Of a stretch of 64,000 nt of DNA, positions 30,544 to 44,300 are shown piece after piece. A program made the position numbers and the translations under genes. Source of the DNA: Symsagittifera roscoffensis (Eukaryota > Xenacoelomorpha > Acoela > Convolutidae); contig NC_087071.1 of assembly GCF_963678635.1 (NCBI RefSeq), positions 44,503,095 to 44,567,094 of the forward strand, read 5' to 3'. Positions within the stretch are counted from its first letter, which is position 1. Every line of letters starts with the position of its first letter. The notes below the pieces were generated by a model. The model searched no databases and had not been told where the DNA came from. It worked only from the letters and a program-made list of their open reading frames with translations.

Positions 30544-33500
30544 GTGTACTCGGAAGTGCGTTCAATATATTAAAACGAAAGCGTATTACTTTAAAGCTGC
30601 TTGAGTAAAAGCAGCAAGTTAGTAACAGTAAGAGGAAAGCCCATGATTAAAAATTGTTTTTAACAAAAGTTTTTGTAACAATTAATTTTTTCTGGAATAT
30701 ATGTGGAAAAAATTAGTTTCTCTGAGAGACGCTTATTAAATTCATTTTCATACTATATTTTTGAACATTCTTGTTTTTGATAATTTGGCCAATTTTGAGA
30801 ATTGTAATTTTATTTTGAAAGCCAAAAAAACTCAGAATTCAAGAACTCAGATTTCCATAATAAAAGCGATTACTTTTTTGTAATACGAGTAAATAATGTT
30901 TTTTTTTGTCACAGGTGCAACACGATTTAAGGAGGTTGTTTGTCTCTGAGAAGTACCAGTTTGTACCCATTGCCTACAAGCCATTCCAGGAAGTGTCTTC
31001 TATACTCGACGCCATTAAAGTAAGTTAGAACCAACATTCGCTCAACAAAATTGATAAAATAATTTAATGCTAAAGCTAATTCCTTATAAAAGAATAAAAA
31101 TAAGTTAAAATAAGTGAACTACTTAGCCATTAAAATATTAGATAAAAAGCGAACATGATCATTCCGAAGAATTGCATTAGATTGAAGGTCAAGAATAGTT
31201 AATCATAAAAAAATATTGTTTCAGGAGAAAAACTTGAGAATCGTAGTTGGTCTCTTCGATATGAAATTCTTGGCAGATTTTATGTGCCAGGTAAGCCCAC
31301 TCTATTTTTCTGCTACTATGTTTGCTAAGAAAAAAATCTTTTTCCTATGGCAAATCCAATTCACATCAATTAATTCATGTGCATGTTATAGGGATTGTAT
31401 CTGAAAATTACTTGCTGCTTAGTAGAAAAAAGTGATGCGCCTAAATTTCTACAAACATGCGCCTTGTAATGAAGGAAAACTAGTGAATGTATACATTTTC
31501 AGGCCAGAGAAATGAATCTTTTATCATCCCGACATCAATGGATATTCGGTGGGTTCAATTTGAACTCTGCAATGGAGCTGAAAAACACGTACTGTACAGA
31601 CAGCAGCGGCAAAGTAATTGAAGACGGATCTGATTCTAACCTGAAAATATCCAAAACTTCTTTGTCGCGGATTTTGGAGGGGTCATTCATTATTAATGTG
31701 CACATCAAAACAGAGGTGAGCTTAGTAGATTATGGGTTTTGAGATAACAATGAATTTCCATGACAACTTTTTTCCGAATGCCATTATACTTGACTTAACG
31801 AATTATCCCAGTTTGGTTGTGAGTTTGTTTCGAAGTAAATTAGAGATTTTAGAGGAGGACAAGAAATTTTTCCTTTTTAATATCATAGTATAATTGTTGC
31901 TGAAATGTCCAATCACAATCCTATGATTTCGGTTCTATTTCACGACATGCATTCGTTAACCGAGCTAAGAAACAAAAATTACATAAAACTGCTTTCGTCC
32001 TGGAAATTTTTAAGTATAATCTTTGCACCCTGGAAAAGTTTAACGATTTTTTTGTTGTTAACTTCTTGTTTGAATTTCTTGTCATTCTAAAAACATTTTA
32101 GGTTGGAAATCAGCCGATCTATCTGAACCAGAGCACCATCCTGTATCAATACGCCTTCGAAACAATCCAGTTCATCTCCACAACTCGAATCTCAAACTTC
32201 TGAATCTTCTCAATTGAATCATTTAGAAGATGATAACTTAGCAGAAATTAACTTGACGTCAAGGTTTAGTTTCGGAAATGGATCAGAAGTTTCGTCCAAT
32301 GACAGAGAAGGAGAGTTAGATATATTCCAGTTTGCTAGAGGTAAGAAACAAAGTGTTTTGACATGAAAGAGTGTTAGTTTCGCCATGCAGTAGCGAAACT
32401 GCAGCATCTAAAAAACTGATAACCCCTAAATTTTTAATTGCAAATGAATCCTTTTGAAACAAATTTGAAGAATAGTGTTTTTAAGTGTTTTGGTGACACA
32501 GACAAAGCAAATCCTCCAATTAAGAAAAGCACATAATTGACCTAAAACTGATGTTTTAACCAAACTTCATTTTAGGTGCGAAATTGCAGCTTGTCGGAGT
32601 GTTTTCTGCACAAGACAATTTCTACACAAACATATCAGAGCCATTCTGGAAATGTGAGTTGATATATTTCCCTTACATTCACTCGGAACGAGGCTCTTTT
32701 TCTTGTTTCTTCACCTCAAATAAGCATCAATTTTGTTTATTTTACCAGTGGATCTGCAAAAATTCTGTCTGTTCATACTTTGCCTATTTTTACTGAACTT
32801 CGCTGTAATTAAAATCCTTGAACTTGAAAAAATCAATCATCTAATTAGGCTGGTTCTTGACTGGAAATTTCAAAAAATTGAAAATGACCCCAAGTCAATG
32901 AAACTAGAAAAAATCATATCTGAATTGATTTGATTTTGCCTAGAAATGTCAAAAACAAAAAAAACACATCTTTTACTTTTGATCTGAAATATCATTCACC
33001 AACGCAAAGAAGCATATATTTTTTTCAACTAATTTGATCGTTATTTTTTGAATAGATGACAACTATAATGAATGTCTATAGGGCTAAGAAGCCTTTACCC
33101 TCAAACTAGCAACCGTCACAAAAACAACAGCCTTGGGGTTATTTTGCTAGAATACAATTTTTTCAAATTTGAGTCGTGCGCTTAAAATTGTCCCAAATCG
33201 ACCGGAAAAAAATATAATTCTTGAGGCACAAACTTACTGTTTATTTTTTCACAGATTTTAAAACGAAATATAAGATAAGCTGGTCAATCTAGAAAAAAAT
33301 GATTTTTGAGTTTTTTCTTGTATGAAAAATTATTGTTCACAACTTCATTGCTCAAATCGCGATAATTTTCCTTGAGAAGTTAATTTAAGCAGATGCAATT
33401 AAGTAGATCAGTTTCGTACGGAAGAACCGTTTTGCCATTTTTCAAGAAAAAACATGCTCGTATGCAAACTATTGAAAAACGGGCTGGATCCCAAAACTTC

Positions 33501-36500
33501 AGCCTTCGACACCGATCGTATGTTGATCAAAATCACTTGTTGCATCATGAATCAGTTTGGTAATTCCATTATGCGTGCTAAACAAAGCAGATCTCTTCTA
33601 GTTTTTCACCCTTGCCCGACCAACCGCTTTTTTTTCACAAAATTACTGAAATTCTGAAGGAAAAAGTGGAAGCGAGCTTTTTAATGGCGAAGTGAGCTCG
33701 TGATTTTACTCCTTTTGTTTGTAAAAGTTAGCAACACATGAAAAAACCAACCAGAAAACTTGGCTTAGGGTTATTCGATGGCAAATGCTTTCAATTCCAG
33801 CAAATAATCTTGAAGGTGGACGATCGAGGCTAGTGTTCTGAAAGCTAACAAAATAAAGTAATTGTTCCGACACTTAAAAATGGGGAAAAATTTTAGATTC
33901 GGTTGTTTTAGGTTTTGTTCTTTTATTTCCAGAAACCAGAAACTTTTGCTTACCTAACAGCAGTATCATTATTAGCTCTAGTAAGTTGAACCAACTGGAT
34001 GCTCTTCATGACATAATTGCTGCTGCAGGACGACATTCCTTTATATCTAGTTAAAATTATAAATCATATGAAAATGGATTCCCGATTTCTGAGCAAGTAC
34101 CTATTTCTGAGCAAGCAGCAAATTCTGAGCCAGCAGCGATTTCTGAGCACTTGCCCAGAAATCGGGAAAACATGATCATTGTGATTTTTAATAATAACCA
34201 GGTACAAAAGAATGTGGTCCTACAGCAGCAATTATGCCATGAATACATTCCAGTTGGATCAGCTTGCGAGAGTCATTACTGAAACTGCCGTCACCTAACC
34301 AAAATTTGCTAGTTTTTGCATCATGTCAGACCTAACTAAAATCGAAAACCTTAAAGGCCGCCAGATTATTTTGGTTGACTGGTTTTTGAAGTTTTCCTCT
34401 ATTTTTTTTTAAATTTGCTCTTGTCGGAAGAACAAGTTGTGTCAAAATTTTCCGTAAGAATGTTTGAACGTCTCTTGCTACTGCATTCAATGGTTGGAAA
34501 TTTCCGTTGCAGTTTTGACGTTCTTTGATTTTGCACAGCTATGATTGTTTTTGGGCTTCAATTTTCCAGAGATATTCTATGGTTGTGTTTGCCACGTTGA
34601 TCGCGGACTTTTTGTGCACTGTTAGCGACAATTATTTCAATTTTTGCTGCAATTTTTTCGCAGTTCAAAATTATTGGATTATTACTGGTTTTGCAAAGCT
34701 TATGAGCAGTGGTAACTAAGATCGTTTTGATGCTGCAAAAACAGTGAAATGGAAATCATCAGTAATCATTTTCAATAACAAAATAGAGTAATGATAAAGT
34801 TACACTGAAAAAATTGTGTCATTTTTAGTCAAATGAACAGTATAAATAGTTTTTGATCAAAAATAACAGTAATTTTTAAACATTTGATTGTTTATAGTGA
34901 TTATCTGGTTGATGATAAAAGTAGTTTATCACACATTTAAATCGTTTTTTTTGTGTTCATTTTTCTGATAAATTTTTTTTTGTAAAACTTTTTCACGTTG
35001 GACTCGTTTAGTTAAAGAGTGTCACGCTCAGAGCTGATTTTCGAGTAAATAAGGTTTCACTAAATTTTCGTTTAATGCCCTAGTTGACAAAACTAAAGGC
35101 AAATTCAGGATTTGATGCTTCAAAATGTCTGTTGTCTTTGTCCATTTTGAACATCATTTCCTTTGAAATTCAGTAAAAGTATTACATAGACCAAGAGCAA
35201 ATGAGTTACCGTCTATGAAATTATCAATATCTAATTTCAATGATCAACCAAAGTAATCCGAGTTGGTAGTAAACGCCAAATTTCCTCACCTGCACTAAGT
35301 TTTCCAATTCGCGCGAAAAAATAGGAACCAGCCGAGTTGAGTAAAGTTGTCACACTGGATGCTTCAATTTTCTGGCTAAGAATGTTTCACGTCACATGAA
35401 CAACATTTTACTCCGCTTATTCAAGAAAGATTCCATTTTGAATTAAAATTTAGTGCAGATGAGGAAATCTGGCATTTTCAGACGCGGATTACGTTGGTAA
35501 TTCATTAAAATCAGATATTGATAGTTTCATAGAGGGTAGCTCTGATCATTTGCTCTTCGTCTATGTAAGAATTATCTGAGTTTCGAAAGAAATGTTGCTG
35601 AAAATGACCATTGAAAACAGGCGTTTTGAAGAGTAAAATCTTGAACTTTCAAATTAGCTCTGTTCATTAATGGCTCAACGAAAATGAGTGTTTCAAATCG
35701 AGATACTACAGCTTGATTGTCCGTACACACTCCTCAGGAAAATAAAAGATTTTTAAAAAAAAATTTTGAATTGTTTTACAAAAAATTACTTCTAAAATTT
35801 TGCTGGCACTCGCATGAATTAAATAATTGCGGCGTTTTTTTAAGAAAAAAATTCCTTACTGAGAGCTTTCAAGTTTTATCAATTTATCTTTCTTTTGTTT
35901 CAGCCGGGAAGCCCCCTAACGACAGTCCGAAAGTGGTGACAGTGGTGACCCACGTGACCTTCCTTTTCTATCTCGGCCTGTCCTTTCTCTCGCTTTCCGG
36001 CATGATACTATCCCTCACCTTCCTCGTGTTCAACATCAAAAACAGAAACATCAGGTGAAAGCAGTAGTTAAAAACCAAAAAAAAAAGAAATTATGACCAA
36101 TACAAAGTTATTGAGTCACCCTTCACTCTCAAACACACGCACAGACAAAAAAAATTTGCTCGTCGGAAGACGCTAAATCAGGCCGTTGAGTCAAATTAAT
36201 ATAAGCCAAAACCTATCAAGCGGAAAAAAGATGGGAAAAATCAAAACCGAAAAAAAATTTGTTGTCAAAATTGTTTGTGAAAAATTACAATTTCTAAACA
36301 AGCTACATAAAAGTTTCGAACCTGCAAACCTCGATATTTGAAGTTTACGCCCTGGTCTAGCGGCGACGAACGCGTAACAATAGGAAAATACTAGACACAG
36401 ATAAAGAAGCAACGTAGGAATAAAAAGCCACTGTAGTGCAGCAAAAACTACATCAAATACTAATAGACATAATTTCGCATATGATAATTTGGAAGATAAC

Positions 36501-38284
36501 ATACTGAAGGCATCAACACTTATTTTGCAGATTATAAGTTGGAAAGCATTAAGCTACAACATGCATTAAAATGCATTTCAAAAAATTGCGAGATATATTG
36601 TGAGTTAAAAAATTTCTGAATTCGAGTTTTTGTTTTTGTTATATGTTTGAAACAAATCACTTTTTACGGTTTTTTTGATGAAATAAAAGTTCATCAACTG
36701 TGATAATTTATTAATAATTGAATGTCAAAGCACATGCTATTGAATAGCCGTGAAAGTTCCATAAAAATTGGCACGAACTTTTTTGACTTAGGTAAGAAAA
36801 CAAAGAGTAGTCGTACTACTAAACTACGCTCAAAAAATTGTGCTAGTGTTATACGTGTTTTCAGCATTTTGTGCAAATGAATCCTTTCCAGAAGGCGTTT
36901 GCATCCCCCTACCATCTTCCCCCTAAATACTGGTCTTGATGTATACTGGTCTTGATGTATTCGCTACTGGTCTTGATGTATACACTCTAAAGTTTTAGAA
37001 TGCTAAAGCTTAAAGTAAATAAAAATTAAATATAAAAAGTAAACCTTAATTAAACTAAAAGTTATTTACATAAATCTGCGCTTTTAGGTTCATCAAGATG
37101 AGTTCGCCCAATCTGAATAACATCATCATTGTGGGATGTCTATTGAGTTATGCTAGTGTGTTTGTACTCGGATTTGACAATAATATGGCCCAAAATGTTC
37201 TCAAGCTCAAAAGCTACAACGCCGTCTGCTCAGTAAGTTTTATCAAATAATTGGTTGAGTCATATTAATTTTTTATTGGGTTATTCGTTTTTGATCATCA
37301 GACACTTTATCACTGAATTTGATCAGATATTTTTAAAGTTGAGACCCGCGTTGACAAAAAGCTAGTCATACATTTGTCAAAATAGAGTCCATAAAATCTG
37401 TGCATTTAAAAAGTTGCATAAAATTTGAAAGTAAGCCACCCTCATCTAAGAAAAGTGAAAAAAATACAATTATAATGGATTTTTTTGGTCTAAAATTGTA
37501 ACAAAATAATCGGTTCCCATGTTGCCCTCCGACAACAAAATCGTACAAAAATCGATTATAATCCATTGTTTCATCAAATCGAAAACTAATTGGAATCCAT
37601 TTGAAATCAAATAAAGTTGATTGTTTTTTCCAGTATATTTTTGTTTCGCGTCGTGCGAATTTTTGCAATAATTTCTGCATTAATCAAATGAGTAATTCAG
37701 AAAGTTTGCAGAACGAGTGCACAGCCTACTCAAATTGTAAAATTAAAGTTTCTCAAACGGCAAAAGATTCCATTCCCAACCTCCTCCAATTGTTTCCCCT
37801 TTGAAATCTTACCCCGTAAAAATTGTCCATTTGTATTTTACCACTGCCAAATTGCATTCCCAACACCACCACCAGAACCAATCACCCCCTTCCATCCCCC
37901 TCCTCAATATTTGCCTCTTTGTCCCTTACCCCCCCCCCCCCCCCTCAAGCATACGCAAACATTTATACCTACATACAAACGTTGTCCAGCCAACCCCCAC
38001 CCCTCTCCGCCCCAAGCAAATTAAGCAACAAAATTGAGATTTGAGTAACACAAAATAAGTAGCAAGAATCAAACTTTCAAAAAAAATTTAAAAATTGAAT
38101 AACAAGTAACCAACTTAGTTTAAAATTTAAAACGTGCAAGCGGCTTTGCGTGTTGGAAAGGCATCTCAGCAAAGTGGAGAAAAATCTATTATAATTGACT
38201 TGCGATAGATTTTAATGCTTTACAAAAAATTGGCGCTATATTAAGGGGCTATTTGATTTAGGGGAGCGGGTTGCGGGGGTCGGA

Positions 38285-38323
<39 letters not shown>

Positions 38324-41300
38324 GTATCTCTCTCTCTCTCTCTCTCTCTCAGGGATTCGACCACATCACCAAAGAAAGAATCCCACCTCTGTTATTTTTT
38401 TATGACATCCATTTTCGGCCGAACAACATTAAAATTTTCAAAAGTCCCATTTGTAGCCGATATATACTATTTTAAAAGGGGAGCGCGCGCCAAAAAAACG
38501 CAGGTTTTTGGTCGAATTTTTCCAAAAACGCCCAAAAAGGGCATTTTGACATGTATTTTCAATAAATTAGGGACATTATAGTGAGTTAGGAGAGCTCGAA
38601 AAATCATTTTGGTGTACCTAAATTTCTTTTTTAGAAAGTACGCCCCCTTGCAAAAATCCTAGATTATCCTCCGGAATATAGTCCTTTTTCAATATACAAT
38701 AATAGATTACTTTTCACTTTTTCATTCCTTGACAATGAAACTCAAATTTGATAGATTTTTGTCCTTGGAGCTCTAGTGCGGGTAACACAAAAGCAGGCGT
38801 TTTTTGAGTTTTTGAGCATTTGAACCACTTTATAAATGAAGAGTTTCGGAAATTTTTAATTTAGTAGGCTGATGTCGTGAATAGGAAATACTATTAAGTT
38901 TTTGAGGCAATGTAACATTTTGAATTGTTTCTTTTTTTTTTAAATTGAAAGAGAAATGCGAGTCATAGTATTCCATATACAAAAATTGTATGATTAGATT
39001 TTACCCAGGCAACCCATATATGGAAGAGTAAAATTTTTTTGTTTTTTATGGACGTTTTTAAATTTTTTATGATCTGCAAAAAAATATTGAATGTTCGGTT
39101 TTCATTCCATGAAATCTCGAAGGTTGCGACTTGGTAATTTTGAAATTATTGGTCAAGTCAGGAGACAAAAAATATCGGCTAAGAGTTCCGTTTCTAAAAC
39201 AAACTGAGTACTAATTTTTTTTTTGGAGCTGAATAAAAATAAAAACTTAGAGGTCAAAGTAGACTATTTGAGTAAAAATTATAGAAGAGCTGTTTAATCA
39301 TTCATACAAATCAATTTGACTACTTCTAATGCAACTCCAGCAATATTTTTGTCATAATCAGTTCAGGCTCCGGAACTATTATTTTAGTGAAATCTTCTCC
39401 GACTTTTTTGAAAAACCATTTGCTGGAAAGTTATTACAAATTCAGAAATTCAAAAAAAATGAAACTTTATTAGTTATTTTGAAAATGTTTTCATAAAAAC
39501 AGCCGGCTAATCTTATTTTTCAACCGATTCCCGATTCCGCTTTTCTAATCTAAATATTCTTTGATTCGCAAAAAGAAGTTAAGATAAAACCTATAAACCT
39601 TGAAACCTAATAATAACTTTATTTTCCACCTATCTCTTTTTTTCGGAAATTTTTCACCAGCTACGTCAACAGGCATGACCCATGGAGGCTTAATTAAATT
39701 TTTGAGACAGAGAACTAAATTTTGCCCACCGTTCCCGTGATCTAAAAATCAATTATTTTTCTTTTTTTTTATTAAAAACTCCAATATCGAATATTTAATT
39801 TCTCTTTCTGATCTCTTGAAAAACCTTTCCCGAATTTCGCAGTACTTTTGATATTAAACTTTGCCTTGATTGAAGTTCCCCGGGTAATTACGCAAATTAA
39901 ACAAGCAACTTGATGTCGAGAGTGTATTTGATTTGCATCAAAAATCAAGAACTAGATTGGTTACTAATATATTATGTTACATTTTGATCTAAGTTTCTAT
40001 TTTGAGGAAAAAGCTTCTTTTTAATAACGCTTACGGTTGCAAAGTGACCGTATCAGAGTCATTTCAAAGTACTTTTCAAAAAAATTATTTGGGTTGGTGC
40101 AGAAAAACATAGAGAATTGATTTGGACCTATACAACCCATAAAAAGTTCTTTCTTTTTTTAAATGAAAAATTCCTTAAAATCTTCAGATTTCCACGACTA
40201 TTTGATAAATTAACTCCAAGCTGAAGAAAGAAATTGAATATCTCAAGAGCCATATTTGAGTTTTCAACCCTAAATCTGCTCATAATATATTAGATGCCTT
40301 CTTGTAAAAATCTGTAATTTGTAAAAAAAAAATTGATTGCCAAATATATTTTTCTTTTTAAAAATTTTTATTTTAATAATTTACATTTTACTAAATTTTT
40401 TTGAAAAATTTTGTTTCAATTTTATACATTTTTAATTTTAATAAAGATTGCCAATTTTATCTCCAAAAGTATTGCTTTTTTGGAAAAAAAAATATTTCAA
40501 TTACTTTTCATTGTTTCAGATTCGAGCGTGGTTCCTGACTACAGCTTTTACTCTGTCTTATGGCTCAATGTTCAGTAAGACATGGAGAGTGCATCAGATT
40601 TTCACAAACGTCAAAATGAAAAAGAAAGTAAGCGAGTCAAGTTTGAACCGGGCCAAAAAAAAACCTTGAAAAACGTGATTATGGGTTCAAAGTATTTTAA
40701 ACAAAAGTGAAAACGTTTATTTTTTTCACACGAAAATTACAAATTTCATTTGAATCTGGATTATTTTGATTCAATTTGAAATACACATTAAAATTACTTG
40801 TTAAAATTTAATGGATTAACGAAACATATGATGTAGTAATGCACAGCAGCACCTCAAACCCGAAAATTTTTCCGTTCGACCCAAAATATTTTAGAGAACT
40901 ATGAATGTTTATTTGTTCATTTAGGTGATCAAGGATTACCAGTTATTTGTGGTGATTGTGTTTTTCCTCTTCATCGACATTCTTTTACTAATCAGTTGGC
41001 AACTACTCGACCCAATGACAATCAAACGCACCCAATTCGCCACTCTGGTTGGTCAAACATTTCAACCAATCAAATTCAAGATAATTAATTTGGAAAAATC
41101 AGGCGGGTTTACGAGTATTGATGTAAAAAGTAAAGTTGCACCAAAGGGTGAACTTGAGGCCTCCTATTTAAGAAATCCCCTCTTCGTCGCCAAAATAGTC
41201 TCTATTTGGGTTTAATTCAGAAGTTTTATCGGCCAACCAATTTTAGAAGATTAAAAAACAGCGCGTCCAAATGAACTAAATTTCAGGGAGAATGGGCGGA

Positions 41301-44300
41301 AAAAACGAAAAAGCAGTCATATAATTCCACACATGGATTGTATGACAAATTTAAAATTTAGAAAAGCGCAGGGATAGCACTTTCTTTAGTTAAATTTTAT
41401 CTTTTTAAGAATTAGAAGAAGAAAAATGATTTATCTAAAATCATGTAAAAACAAACTTTAATCGTCATTTGTTTGTAACTAGTTACAAACAATTGATATC
41501 GAACCATTCAATTCAGCACATGAAATTAGAAAGAATAGACGAAAAAGCATTGCGCGCCTACTATCATTTTGGAGATAAAACTGGCAATCTCTAATAAAAA
41601 ATAAAAAGATCTATCAGAGTTGGGTCTCGTGAGGAAAATTTGGACCACTTAATAATTTACCATCCAAAAAAGGCTGATAGGAAAATTCAGTAACAAAGTT
41701 TTCCATTGGAGTTTATCAATTTCAATCAGACTTCAGTATTTACATGAAGCACTGAAAAAACTTAGATTTGTTAATCATTTTCAATCATTATTTTTCATCA
41801 AAAAGTCTATTTAAAATCAACATTTGATCAACGACTCATTTTATCTGGTCATAAATATCATTTTGAATAAGTTTGCAACAAAAACTTTTAGCCGCCAGTG
41901 CCGAGTTGTTTTAAAAAATCAGGTTTATGCGGTTTGCAGATAATCTATGAAAGCTATCCAGGCAAAAATTATTTGTGCTGAGCAAAGCGCATTTGTTGCT
42001 ACACATGGCCGTCTGTAATATAATTTCACGTGGTACTACTAGTAGAACTAAATCAATCAGGCTGTGGTAGACCTGAAGCTAGAAGTCATTTGAGAGCTCG
42101 TACTCACACACAATCAATGCCATACCAGGGGATCCATTAAATGATCTGACGCTCTAGAGGTGATCGCCTTTCAATTGTACTAAGTGCTTCTCCTGGTCTT
42201 TACCCTCTCTGGTGTTCCGACTTTCAAAGAAAAATTAGAATATTTATGCTCAGAGTAGTTTTTCATTCATACAATTTTACTTCGTTTTTCTAGCTTTTTT
42301 AAATGGAGTTTAAGGATCACCATTTGAAATGTTTTGATGTGCTGAGCTCAAAAAAGTTAAAGTTTTTTCGGCTTTGATCATTTCTTTATAATAGGTCTTG
42401 GCGGTCTGAAAGTTTTTAATTTGACTAAATAAAGACGTTCCATCAAACCGCAAGCGTCAATTTAACCCCGGTTTTTCCTTACTTTGAGGCAGTATGTGGA
42501 ATTTTTACACCTTGTGGGGGCAATATTTTATAGAAAAAAGTTCTGTTTTTTTTTTCATTTATGTTTGTGAATTTTTATGCTTTGAGCTTTTGAGTTTTTT
42601 GCTCTGAAGTTTTTTTAAACTTCTCATAATATGACTTATTCCCTAGACTTTAATCGACAGTCGGAACAATCGAACAGTTATGTCTTTTTTTGGATTGAAA
42701 ATGGAAATTTGTTGCTAGTTTGATTCATTTTGCAATGAAAACAATTGTTATTAAGTTTTATCTTTTGATACAAAAACCGAAAACGGACACCAAAAATTAT
42801 CGCTTTTTGCTAGGTAATCAATATAATTTTGGTATCATAATACTACTTGAAAGTTAATTTAAACTAAATAATTTTATCTAGCTTTTTTTGAGACTCGCTT
42901 ATAGTGAATCTGTAAATTTTTTTTAATTGTTAACATAATTGTCTTTTAAACCTGAGTTGTTAAATAGATTTGATCAAAACATGTGTAGTATCTTTTACAA
43001 CTACAAAATCAGTCCAATTATATTGTAAGTTTGAAGTCATTTTTTCGCGCTGTTATTAAATTATCATTATACCCATTAGTTTTATAGGGTGATGTAGATA
43101 CAACCAAATGAGTTTGGGATTTTCACCTATTTTCAATTATGCTTTTTGTGAAAAGGGAGCCAATTTGAAGTTCTTATGGCCCCCAATGTTCTGAGGCAAT
43201 CGAATTTTTGTAAAATTTTTGCAAAAACAATGATTGAAAGATACTAATTATTGAATCTTCTGTTAGTTTTCCCCTAAAGTTTATAAGAAAGCCAAATTTA
43301 TAATTCTATTGACCCCCCACGCTTTGAGACAATTGCTTTTTGTAAAAAATATTTTTGCAAAAACAATGAAATGATTGAAAGATACTAATTATTGGATCTT
43401 CTTCTAATTTTCCCAAAAGTATGAATTAAGTCTACTAGGATAGTAGATGTAGTGTTATAGTTTGTTTTATAAAATAAAATTAGAATATGGTAGGCTGAAA
43501 AGTGGAGAACTCAGAAAAAAACCCTCGTCTTCTCGCGCATCCAAAACTTTTTTTATTGAATTGAGTGACGATTTTAAGTTCATGACAAGGAATTTATACA
43601 GTAGCGGGGATTAGAACCTCTGCCCATGATCCAAAGTCCCCCTTTGGTACTTTTCTAAGACTTCACTTTTCAACTGACCACTCTAAACTTTTTATAAACG
43701 AGACTTTGGCGCCACAAGATACTATTTTTGAGAGTGGAGCGCTCGCCGAAAAAACGTAATTTTTTAAATCAAACTCCAAAACCTGCCTAAAACGTTTTAA
43801 AAGGCACACCTTGGTCCATTCCCTTTGCGAAAAAAAATCGATCTTAGTTAATAACTTAATCCATGTGAAATCTTTTGCTTTAATATGATTTTGTGTTAAT
43901 TCTGAAAAACCAGAACAGATATCATAAGACGATGTTTATACGTATATATGGCTAAGAAATACTGCTGCGCGGCGGCACAACAACCGTTATTCGAAACAGT
44001 AGAACCTTCAGAGTGGCCTAATTTTAACATGATGTAAATGATAAAATATGCGGCTTTTCTTCCGTTATTCGCTGTTAAATTTTCGGTTTGCTGTGTTCTA
44101 GTCTATCTCGGCGGACGAGGAGCAGGTGCTGTTCTCGGACGGGTGCTATTGTACACACATGGCCAAGTGGCTCGCACTACTCTACGGATACAAGGGACTC
44201 ACCATGGTTAGTAGTCATCACATTAAACAAAAGTAATCAACACAAACAAAAAAAACTACAAAAAATTAGTCTAATTTTCTTTATTGTGATTTGAGAGAGA

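Larger units (their letters stand above)
32654..35903 (+). other. Intron of GABBR2-like gene
   Basis: This 3.25-kb intron holds a small degenerate TTCTGAGCAAG minisatellite (about 34086-34150) and a large foldback (about 35016-35736). No internal exon was recognised. Confidence 0.7.

Noticed and set aside
37801..38044. Proline-rich plus frames of 73-78 codons
   Set aside because: They arise from a C-rich simple-repeat region within an intron.
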